From assembly GCF_003945595.2 (NCBI RefSeq), contig NW_024104532.1:2293501-2357500 (forward strand): DNA of 64,000 nucleotides, written 5' to 3'. Shown here one piece after another: positions 54,254 to 64,000 of this stretch. The first letter of the stretch is position 1, and each line of letters opens with the position of its first letter. The translations under genes and the position numbers were made by a program. The stretch comes from Pipra filicauda (lineage: Eukaryota; Chordata; Aves; Passeriformes; Pipridae). The notes beneath the pieces are model-generated. The model did not search any database, was not told the origin of the DNA, and saw only the letters and a program-made list of their open reading frames with translations.

Positions 54254-57200
54254 ATGGCGGCGCCTGAGGAGCGGGAGCTGACGGCGGAACAGACCGAGAA
54301 GCTGCTGCAGTTCCAGGTGCCGCGTCCGGGGGGGCCCGCGCCGGCCGGCGGGAGCGCAGGAGGCGGTGCATGGGCACGGAACGGGCTGGGCTGGGCGCGC
54401 CCCGCCGGCGCTGGGGGGTATGGGGCGCGCAGAGCCGGGTAGGCCCGTCCTGGAGCCGCCCCGTCGGTGCGGGGGTGTCGGACCGGGCCCGAGGGGAGGT
54501 AGAGAGGAGAGACACCTGTGGTCCCGGTGCTGGCGGGAGCGAGTGAGACTCCCGTGCCCCGAGTGCTTCATCGGGAGAGTTCTGTCATCGCCACCCGGGC
54601 AGGCGGGAAGTGGCTGCTGAATAAACCCCCCACGGGAAGAACTCCTCGGTAAGTCCCGACCGGTTTAATTAGTATGAAAAATTCCCTTGTCGGAGCGGGA
54701 GAGCGTTTTCTGTCACCTCGGGAGGGTTGTCCAGCGCGTTTCTGTGAATGTGGTTACTGAGAACGTCGTTCCTGCCCCTCACGGTTTGGTTAACGCCACT
54801 GGAGACTGTAATGATCTGGTCTGTATCTGCTGCACAACACGGGCTGAGTCGCTTAACCTCTGGTGTGCCGAGGCCTCGGGGCCGTGCAGCAGCTGGGTGA
54901 TCATAAAACCAATCTGCAGATGTGGTTTATTGGGGAGAAAACAGCTCTGGGCAGCTGAAATACTTGGGTTTGCTCAGTGAGGAGTAATTAAACGTGCTGA
55001 GCAATGAAAATTACCTTCAGGTGTCCTATGTTTGTTTCTGAGCTGTAGGACATCACATGGTGTCTCTTGGATTGCAGGATTCTCTTACAGAGACAGGGTT
55101 TACTTTTAGGAGTGTTTTATTTCATTTTGTTGCTTTGTATTTGTTATTTTTTTTAAGGCCTTGCTTTGGATTTTTGGTGTGATGTAACTGTGGATTTATA
55201 GGGCTTAAAGGGCCTCCAGAGGCATCCGGCCCTGCCTTCCCCAGGTGAGATGGTGCAGCTCTTCATCATTCCAGACAGGGACACGCCAGGCCTTTGCCTC
55301 TGAGTCAGGGGAATTCACAACCCCCTGAGTTAATTAGTGAATTAATACACTGAGGTGTTTTCCCATGACTGGACCTGTGAGGGAACTTGTTTTACACATA
55401 TCGCCTCCAAATCTTTGCTGCAGATTGGGCAGTCAAATTAAATACAGGCCAAGGGAGCGGAGCAGTGTTAACCATTGCTGTCCCAGTGCTGCCTGGTGGG
55501 GAGGTGAGGTTTGTGCAGCACTTACAGATACGCAAAAGGTCCCATTCCCAGCTTCCATTCTCTTGCTGTGAGCTATCCCAGTACTTATGAATGCGCTGAG
55601 TCTGGACAGATAGGACCAGCTGCTCTCACCAGTGCCCTTGTTGCTATTTTCAAACCCCTGTGGGCAGCTGTGAAACTGAAGAATCCTGTTTCCCAATGCT
55701 ACCTGGTGTTGCCATGGACTGGGGGGGAGGAGAAGGAGGCAGAAGGAAGGATTCATGCTTTAGTCCAGCTGCCTGTCCAGTCCTGGTTTGAGGTAGAGGG
55801 AAATGCTCCTCAGGCTGTAAAGGGGAGACATTTTTCAGTTAGGAGGCAGCTGCTGTCCTGAGCGTGATGTGAAAGCTGTGGTCCAGAAGGCTTGGATACC
55901 AGGATCCTTGTTCTTCTGTCCCTGGGGGTATGTGGGATCAGCTTTCACCAGGGCTCTGCTATTCACAGACTGCTGGTGATTCCTTATTCTCTGATACTTT
56001 ACACCTGGCTGAAAGGGATTCAGGTGTGTGGTCCTGCTTGTTCCTTCAGAATTAAATCAGTCCACCTGGAAGAGGTTTTTTTTCTTGGAGTCTGTTAAAG
56101 AGCATTTAGTGTTAGGAGAGGATGGAAAAATCTCACTAAAATAATTTGTACATTGCTGCAGTCAGCTGGGAAACCCTTCAGGGATCCCTGCTGTCTTTTC
56201 AGGGAACACTTCACTGTTTTCAAAGATAACTTTACACTTTGTTGTGATGTACCATCATAAGTAATTTATACAATATTCCATGGTGGCAGAGCATTGTACT
56301 TCCATAGAAGGTTATGTGCCACTGCAGTGTGACTAAAGCAGGAGAGCAGACTGGGAAAGGGAGGATAACAGAGATGAGGTAAGGAATAGCAGAAGGCCCT
56401 CAGTTAAATGGAGAGTCAGAGGGAAGCATGGAGCAAGAGCTGCCATTCACCCAGCAAACAGCTGTGGGGGTGAAGATGCTGTTGCCCTGAAGTGTTTACC
56501 CTACTTCTGCTGGAAATGGCTCCTTCTCAGGCAGAGGTGAGTCCCAGCTGTCCTGTTGTGGCCTGAGCCTTTGGGCACAGTCCTGTGTTAGTGCCTGCTC
56601 TGCATTAATTCCGTTGATGTGCGTGATGGGTTCTGTAGTGCTCTGCAAACGGCTTGGCTGGCAGAATGCTGAAACCAGCAGCTTCCTTCTTGTGGGCAGG
56701 GCTGGAATAGGGCAGTTGTCTGCACCCTGCTGGGGCAGGTTAGTGAAAAAAAAAAAAAACAGTAGGGAGAGAGAACTGGGATAAACGTGAAATGAAAGCA
56801 ACAAAGCCTCTTGCAGGCTTTCAGTCTCCCATTTGCTGCTGGAGCATTGGATAATAATGTAAAGGAATAAAAGCATCTAAATTTTTCATCTGTCAAGACT
56901 TTGCTGTCTTGACATCGGTAGAGAGAAGTTTGATGTGAGCAGTTTAAGAAAGCTGTGGAGATACAGTTCATTTGGGAGATGGAAGAAACAGCGGAGCAGC
57001 TTTTGTAGGATCTGATTATTGATCTGTACCCATTACACTTGGGCTGATGTCTGATGTTATAATATGCTAATGTGAAGTAATGGAGTGTTATTTGCAAAGG
57101 AAAGAGTTGGCACTCAAGATACTATCTCTGACTTCAGCTGGCAAAAACAGAATGCTCAGGGCTGGGTATGACTGATTTAGGGGAAAGAGGAAACATGAAA

Positions 57201-60200
57201 CTCCAGCATCTTTTCTGCTCAGTGTATCGATCAAAACCCTCATAGAGGCATTTGCTGTAAAATACAACGAGAAACTCTTGGTTAAGGCTTTTTTTCCAGT
57301 TTGAAGTCAGGTGTTCTTTACCCTTGGAAACATAATTCTCTGGAATTTGGCAGTGGGTTGGGAAGTAAGAGCAGTGCCAGTTAGTCCCGTGGATTTGCAT
57401 CTCGTGCTGTGTTTCAACATCAGAGTGTATCTGCAGAGGCAACAGTTTCGTAAGTCCAGTTTACAACCTTTGTCCACTCCAGGCTATTCCTTCTGCTTCT
57501 GGAGCATGGAATTGTACTTTCCACTACTTGAGTATTGAGAAGATTCTGGGCAGTCTCAAAGGTGAGAGATGGAAATGGTTCTCTCCAGCAGCTGCTTCAC
57601 TCTGCTTTGAGTGGTATTTGAGAAGGCACTATTGAACTGTCCTGGCATTCGTGGAACTTAATATTTTGTTTTCTAAATATTAGCCACTGTCTTGAGCTTG
57701 GATCTACATTTATTTGAAGGTTTGAGGGTGCTGGTTTAACGGGACTCGTTTTAACTACTGGAGACTTTATCTTTTTATTACTTACTGTCTGTATTATGTA
57801 TGTGCTCTTTGAGGCAGCTGAGAGACCCCAATGAGGAGGAGACCAGCAGCAAGGTTTGAAGCTATTGTTTGTTCTCTTAGCCCTGATGATACTGAGAACA
57901 TGCTCTTTTGACATGTGCATAGCTCAGTTTGCAGCTGAACAAGGTTCACCAGAAACGCTGTTAAGTGGTGCAGTGGAAATGATATGTTTCAAGTTTCTGA
58001 TCTGTTTCCATAACTGAGGTGAAGCAGTGCCTTGGAAGGTCCTGGGACAGCAGTAGGAATGTCTTTGGGGTGATAATGACCAGTATCGGTGTTTGCCAGC
58101 AAGAGTTGTCTGAGCTGACAGTTGAACTGTCCTGCCGCTCCTTACGTGGGGTGCGGGTTGTTCTGAACCGTGCTGTGTCAGAGTAACAATCAACAGGATG
58201 CTGGGTTTTTAAAAGCTGTCTTTTGCACAGGCAATTTTTTCCTGCAGTGTTTAATTGTGCAGCTTCATTGATCAGATGAGCAGTGGGAGTGCTCAGGATG
58301 CGAGTGCACTGTGTGCTCGGGGTGGTTTTGTCACTTCTGCTTTATGTTGAGAGCAACTGAATTAAGATGCTAAGGAAAAAAAGGGTAAATTCATCTCCCT
58401 GGAGAACTCGTGTTCTCAGACTGAGATCTGACCAGAAGCTGCCTGGTGAGGGATGATGGTTGGGAAGGGTGAGGTTGACTGGTTGTGATGTCTCTGTGGA
58501 ACTCAGGAGGTCTTGCAAACGCTGCAGTGATTCAGTGCTGGTTAAATGCTTGTTGATAGTTCTGCTGCTTTCTGACCTAAAACTGCTGAAGTGTTTTGCA
58601 TAATTTAAAGAGGAGGGATTGCTCAGTCATGTTATTAGTGCTGAGAGATAATCCCTGCGTTTAGAAACAAAGGTGTGAATGAGCTTCTGAATCTTGTAAA
58701 CTTTGCAACCACCAGCAGAATTTCCAGGGTGTTGAGGAATGGCAATCAGAAGGTTTTTCAAGGCTTTGGAATACACACGTTGTGACTCCATTGTAAAATC
58801 AATTAATTGAGTAAATTGCAGGTGCCTAAAAAGGCAATTAAGCGCCTTCTGTAGGAAGGTTAGAAAAATAAATAAAGTCAGAAGAAAAAAAAGAATAGTC
58901 ACCATACAAAACCTAAATTTTACTCTGAAGCACATCTTTAAAGCAAGGTAGCTAAACTAAAACACTAAATCCTGAAGCTGAGTTATAATTAAAGGTATTC
59001 TGGCAGCAACAGCTGAGTTCACTGAGCTTCATTTCTTCTATGAAATCCAATTCTCTAGTGTTCCCTTGCAAGGCTTGCTGCAGACTTACTTTTTAATAAA
59101 TATTTATACACCAGTGGGCAGTGACTTTGAAGTGCTTTTTTCTGAGCTACTGCAGTCACAGTTAGCAATGCTTTAAACAGTCTGGTTGGTTCTGTGCAGT
59201 AGAATGAAACAATGATTTTTGCCCAGGAGATTGGGGAGAAGGTGGTGCTCTGTGGAGACTTAGTGACAAAGAAACCAAGAAATGCTCAAAAGTTTGAACT
59301 GAGCCAGAGATTGAATAAGGCATTTGTTCACTGTATTACTTGGGTGGAAATAGCATGCGAATGGGGGCAGGGAAGGGAATAGATATGCAATCCTTCTCCA
59401 GTAAAAAAGCCAATTCTGTGCATTTTTAAATGGTCAGCCTGTCAGCAGTGCCTCAGGGGCTTCTAAAGGAAGCAAGGAAAATGTCTGTTCAGACACGTTA
59501 CAGCGAGTGCTGTGGGGAGAGATGTGTTTCTGTGGCACAGTGACAGGGATGTTCACGTCAGCAAAGGTTTGTCTCCATTCAGGAGGTGTTGATGGTGGCT
59601 TCCTGTAACAACAGACACAATTATTTGATCTCTCGTGAAGAAATTCCAATTGATACAGAGTTAAAATTGCCCAGTGGCTTTGAAGTTTGCCAGGTATTTG
59701 GACTGTGTTTTCTGTTTCGGGGCCTGTCTGTGTTGGACTGGGTTTGGATTTTTTACTGCAGATTCCCCTGTGATGCTGGAAACACCGCCTTCACTGGTGC
59801 TTGGCTCATTTTGATTTTAGTCTCTGTTTATACTGGCAGTGAGTGAAGTCATGGTTATCTTGGGTTTTCAGAAATGCTTTGTCTGTATTTTGAGTTTGAG
59901 GTGGTTTGAGGGCATTGGCCCAACACATCCTTCCAGAGAGGAACCTGTGGGCATTATTGCGTTAAACTCTTGGCTGTGCTGAGTGCAGTTGTAGTAACGT
60001 ACCTTGGGCACACTGGGAATTGGCTGATGCTGGAAGAGGGCAAAGGCCTGTTTAAGGCCTCCTGTGTGTTTGTGGATTTGGGTTGGCTCAGGTTACTCTG
60101 CTCTTAAACTCAGAGCAGAGCACTTAAAAAATGAGCATTGTGGTAATGTGTTGTGGTAACTCCCGGCTCTGCTCATTTATTGCAAAGAACAGTAAAAATA

Positions 60201-62834
60201 CAACACTTCCCTGGCACTCAACTGCTTTTACTCTCCTTCTTTAGGACTTGACTGGCATAGAGTCCATGGACCAATGTCGCCACACGCTGGAGCAGCACAA
60301 CTGGAACATAGAGGTACCACTGAAAATAAGATTTGTAGCAGTTTCCAAGTACCTGGGTTAAATGGAGCCCTCTGTGGGGAGGGGGAGCCCTACCAGTAAG
60401 AGGAGTCTGTCCACCCCTGAGTTTACTCAAGTAGCTCTTTAGAGCAGCATCTCCACTTGTCTGGAGAGGTTTCAGCCAAACACTGGCTGCCGTGGAGAAG
60501 ACTTTCCATATGGAAAAGAGCACTGGTGGTTGCTGTTTGTCATGAATTGTGCTTATCCAGTGCTCCGGGGCTCTGGACAAGAAATACCCACTGCTAGTGT
60601 CCGAAGTATAGAAAAGATAAAGTGTCTGAAACCTCCCTTTGCTCTTTCTCCTGTCAAAGGCAGCTGTGCAAGACCGACTGAATGAGCAAGAGGGTGTCCC
60701 AAGTGTCTTTAATCCTCCTCCATCGCGGCCGTTGCAGGTCAATACAGCCGACCACAGGATCTACAGCTACGTTGTCTCAAGGCCACAGCCAAGGGCAAGT
60801 TATCTTACAGTGGATTTTGTCCTGCTTCTTGGGTGACTCTTCATGAACAGCAGAACTTGCAAGCAGGGAAAGGAGTTGTTTTCTTTGCATGCTGTTACCT
60901 CCTTTCTAAGTGTTTTATCTTCTGAAAACAAAATATAGAGCCTCTGTTGCTGCTGCAGAGACTTTCTCCATGGCAGTTCACACTTGAGTGTGAGGACCTT
61001 TTTTTGTGTCATAGACAGTTTGCTGTGGTGTAGTAAAGCCTTTTGATCAGTTCAATTGCAACAAAGGACTGTCCCCTCCATCTGGCAGTGATAATGTTTT
61101 TCAAATTAGAGCTCCCCTTAAATGTGTATTAATTAGAATACAGCACCATTTACTTGCATTAATGTTTCACAAATGAATTTGCATGAGCACCTGTAAGACT
61201 CAGTGCTGTTAATCTTTTTGAATAGTTAAGAAAATCAGCACAGAGCAAAAACATTAGTCAGTGAGGCCAGTTTTCAGATGTGTCACATTGAATTCTGAGT
61301 GAACCACGTTAGTCACATTTGATTTGACATGTCTGAAGCCATGAACTGTTGCTGAGCTGTTTTTTATCATGGTTGGAACACTGATACCTCACATGATGCT
61401 TGGTGCTGGCGGGCACTTTGCTGTAGCAGGGCTGTTCCAGGTGTGGAGACTGTTCTAATTCTTTATTTGTCATTGCAGGGCCTGTTAGGATGGGGTTACT
61501 ACTTCATAATGCTTCCATTCCGATTTACCTATTACACATTACTTGATATATTTAGGTAAGTACTTGCTTGTGCTAACTCACATTGACTGCATGAAGGCAC
61601 ATGGTAGCTCAGATCCAGCTGTACCTCTGTCACTGGGATCTTTAAGTCTCATGGCAGATTTTCCATTTGATTGCTCAACTGGCGTTATCTCTAGCCTTCT
61701 AAAGTTCCTACGTGGTTTAGTAACAAATAAATCTTATTGCAGAGAAAAAGAGCACCTTGCAGCTCTGTAAATGAAGTATTTGATTGGAATTCTAACTCCA
61801 TGCAGCTTTGCAGTCTGAGTGCCACACAAAGGGATTGCAAAACAGTGTCCAGCTTGCTGATTTTCTTGTACAAACACCAGAATCGTGTCCCGTTGGGCTG
61901 GGCTGCAGGTTAACCTGCCCTAATCCATGGATGTTATTTGGCAAAACCTAAACTGTAAACGCCTCTGCCTTTTCCCCTTTGGTGTCTGTCTCCTCCGCTT
62001 ACCACCCCACGGGGCTTATTCATCTCACCTCCTTACACTGATAAAGGGAAAAGGGAATCGTAAAGGTGGTAAATAGCCAGCAGTCCTGCTGTCTGCACTG
62101 CTTTGGCAGTTTCCCCTGTTGTATTAACTTTCTTTTCCTGTTACACTGAACTTTGGAAAGGTCTTTATCTTCTGTGCATCAGTAGAACTGAACAACACCG
62201 ATATCTGCCTTTCAGTGAAGTTTTTTTCAACCTCAGAGGAATGACAGTTTCATTGTACTGGTAGTGTAATGTTCTCTTTCTGCAGCTCTTTGCACCCCAG
62301 AATTGTTAGTTCTGCGTTAGCAGAAATGCAGTTTTCAAAGTTATCTGGACAAAACCATGTGGCTTTTAAGAGCCCATCTTTGACTAAATTCCTTGAACCG
62401 CCTACTGTTGGTGTGGCTTATGTCTGATGCTTCAGAGGAAGTTGAAACTGTTTAATCACATAGAATTTCGATCCTTGCTGATGCCTGGCATGAGATATGT
62501 GACTGGGGGGTGTTTCTGTAGCAGTGGTATCAGTTTGGAGCAGGTGACAGTTTAGATTGAGATTACAAAAGTTCAGGCATCTCAGCTGTGACTTTTTTCC
62601 TCTTTATGAATCCCAGTGACTGTCTGTGGAAAAGAAAACCTGTTCTTCAGAAAGTCAGTGAGTTGAATTTGCAGTGTCCTTTGCTTCCTTCCTAGGTTTG
62701 CTCTGCGTTTTATACGCCCTGATCCTCGTAGTCGGGTCACTGACCCAGTGGGTGACATTATTTCGTTTATTCATATGTTTGAGGAAAAATATGGGAGGAT
62801 ACACCCTGTCTTCTACCAGGGAACTTACAGCCAG
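54254..62834 (+). CDS. FAF2: FAS-associated factor 2 / UBXD8, 5' part
   Basis: ER and lipid-droplet membrane protein that recruits VCP/p97 to ubiquitinated ERAD clients. Visible coding exons: 54254-54316, 60245-60313, 60660-60794, 61479-61555 and 62696-62834, joining to 161 codons of a protein of about 445; the rest lies beyond the window. The UBA domain spans about residues 12-48 (EQTEKLLQFQDLTGIES, QCRHTLEQHNWNIEAAV). The hydrophobic hairpin that inserts into one leaflet of the ER membrane is about 90-118 (LLGWGYYFIMLPFRFTYYTL). FEEKYGRIHPVFYQGTYSQ then leads into the UAS thioredoxin-like domain, whose body is missing. The intron after exon 3 uses a GC donor (AGG|GCAAGT). The coding start has a YY1-type context. 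The 3' boundary given is the last visible exon, not the gene end. Confidence 0.96.
54317..60244 (+). other. FAF2: FAF2 intron 1 (5.9 kb)
   Basis: A long first intron, AT-richer than the left half of the window. No CR1 copy, RNA gene or nested coding exon is recognised. An A-run lies at about 56746-56759. Frames up to about 170 codons on the minus strand (around 56.5-57.1 kb) have no recognisable domain. Confidence 0.65.
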
Positions 62835-64000
62835 GTCAGTGTCACGTGTTGGTGCATAGATCCTGGGGAGGTGGAAGAATGGGGATTTTGCCAGATGGTA
62901 TCAGGGCCTTCATGGCAAAATTGCTTTTCATCTAAAGCCCAGCATTTGTCCCCAAACTCTCTTAATAGGGTAATGGAGAGATAGTGAACAAGTGTCTTGG
63001 AAAACCAGTGTCTGTCAGGCTTGATGATTTGCCAAGCCTGCCAAGTTGGAAAGCAAAGCTGCTCTGGCTGTTCCTCGACCGTCTGTGTGACTCTGTAGCC
63101 GACGGCTCTTCTTTGTAATCCTGCCTTTGTTTTTATAAACTGGTGTGCTGTGCCAGAGTCTGTCCTTCTGTTCACCAAATTGGGATTGACTGCCTGGGCT
63201 TGTATCATAATGCAGCTTCAGAACAATGCAGGGCCTCAAAATTGAGAGGGAGCCCTCAAGAAATTCTGGGAGATGAGTGTTCCATATATCAAATCTGGGG
63301 GTGCTCCCTGTAGAAGAGGGATGTCTCCATGGACACTGCCTCTTCCACGGCTTCTCTCAGCCTGGCCAAGGGAAGGGCCTTCTGCAGTGCGTCCCAGCAG
63401 ACAGTTGGATCAGCACTGCTTCCCAAGTGCCAGGGAAGAATGTGGAGTTTGTGTCTGCTCCGTGCTGCACAGAGGTGGAGCTCATCGCCTCTGCAGCTCT
63501 TCCAAGCTCCTCCATCTTGCCTGGAATCCAAACTTAAATAACCCTGGAATGATTAGGCTACCAAAACTCAGTACCAGTAAAACAGGGAGCTTACGGTACA
63601 CTTATCCTGTGGTCTTGTTGAGAAGTGCTCTTGGGTGGGTGGAATCCAGAGACTGTAGATGCAAAAAGGGATGTATTTTTCCGTAGGGTTTTTTGGGGGG
63701 CCTGCAGCATTGTTGCATTACCTTTTTAGTAGAGTTTTCATTTGGTGTGATATGAAGCTTGTGTCCTGTACAGGCTCAAGTGGAAAGCTCAGCCTTGGCT
63801 GCTGTGAGTCTGAGTGGTGAAGGAGGGTTCTTCACTGCCAGCTGAGTCTGGCAAGGCAGCTGGGGTGTCCATCCCTTTGGTTGCCTACCTGGTTTCACTC
63901 TGAGTTCAGTGTTCTCCAAAGCCACATCCTGAGAGGATGTGAAAAAGCACCACTGTGGCCCTTTCAAACGAGAGTTTATTGAGAACATCTGACAGGTTCA
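62835..64000 (+). other. FAF2: FAF2 intron 5, incomplete at window edge
   Basis: The next FAF2 exon, expected to encode a segment like ALNDAKRELRFLL, was not found before the window ends. No other feature is recognised. Confidence 0.65.

Noticed and set aside
55195..55300. Possible third CR1-like fragment in FAF2 intron 1
   Set aside because: Only a few words resemble repeat consensus (GGGCCTCCAGAGGCATCC); the CR1 3' landmarks seen in the two accepted copies are missing.

Overview
This window reads as nuclear DNA of a bird. Every gene has vertebrate intron-exon structure with compact introns, much of the sequence is GC-rich with CpG-island promoters, and the two interspersed repeats recognised are short 5'-truncated CR1 LINE fragments, the usual avian kind. 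Gene content and order (CPLX2, THOC3, SIMC1, KIAA1191, NOP16, HIGD2A, CLTB, FAF2) match human 5q35.2. The one visible difference is that ARL10, which lies between KIAA1191 and NOP16 in human, is not found. I cannot name the species. No bacterial, viral or CRISPR-like feature is present.

Layout. 1-17.7 kb holds no supportable protein-coding exon. It is 5' flank or 5' introns of CPLX2, with two CpG-island promoter candidates (about 4.0-4.6 kb and 15.3-16.2 kb), several AT-rich motif blocks and a CA-rich degenerate tandem-repeat tract (16.4-17.3 kb). 17.75-20.06 kb is the coding part and 3'UTR of CPLX2 (+). 21.67-24.49 kb is THOC3 (-), head to head with SIMC1 (+, 24.60-32.42 kb), with only 107 bp between start codons. 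34.05-41.34 kb is KIAA1191 (-). 42.98-45.63 kb is NOP16 (-), head to head with HIGD2A (+, 45.82-46.5 kb). 48.78-53.31 kb is CLTB (-), head to head with FAF2 (+, from 54.25 kb), which runs off the right end after its fifth exon. All exon joins were read by hand: reading frames are continuous, and every splice site is GT-AG except one GC-AG intron in FAF2.

What the genes do. They are not one pathway. CPLX2 and CLTB act in synaptic vesicle fusion and clathrin coats, THOC3 in mRNA export, SIMC1 in SUMO-dependent recruitment of SMC5/6, NOP16 in 60S ribosome assembly, HIGD2A in cytochrome oxidase/respirasome assembly, and FAF2 in ER-associated degradation and lipid droplets. KIAA1191 is poorly characterised. 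The shared feature is divergent housekeeping promoters carrying ZNF143-like, TCTCGCGAGA, ETS and YY1 motifs.

The most noteworthy points are: a CU-rich tract directly before the 54-nt neuronal cassette exon of CLTB; a GC-AG intron in FAF2; a 52-bp tandem array between CLTB and FAF2; an out-of-frame uORF overlapping the CPLX2 start; paired ZNF143-like sites in one divergent promoter; an orphan ZNF143-like site at 1.8 kb; and the missing ARL10. I did not find a novel multi-gene system.
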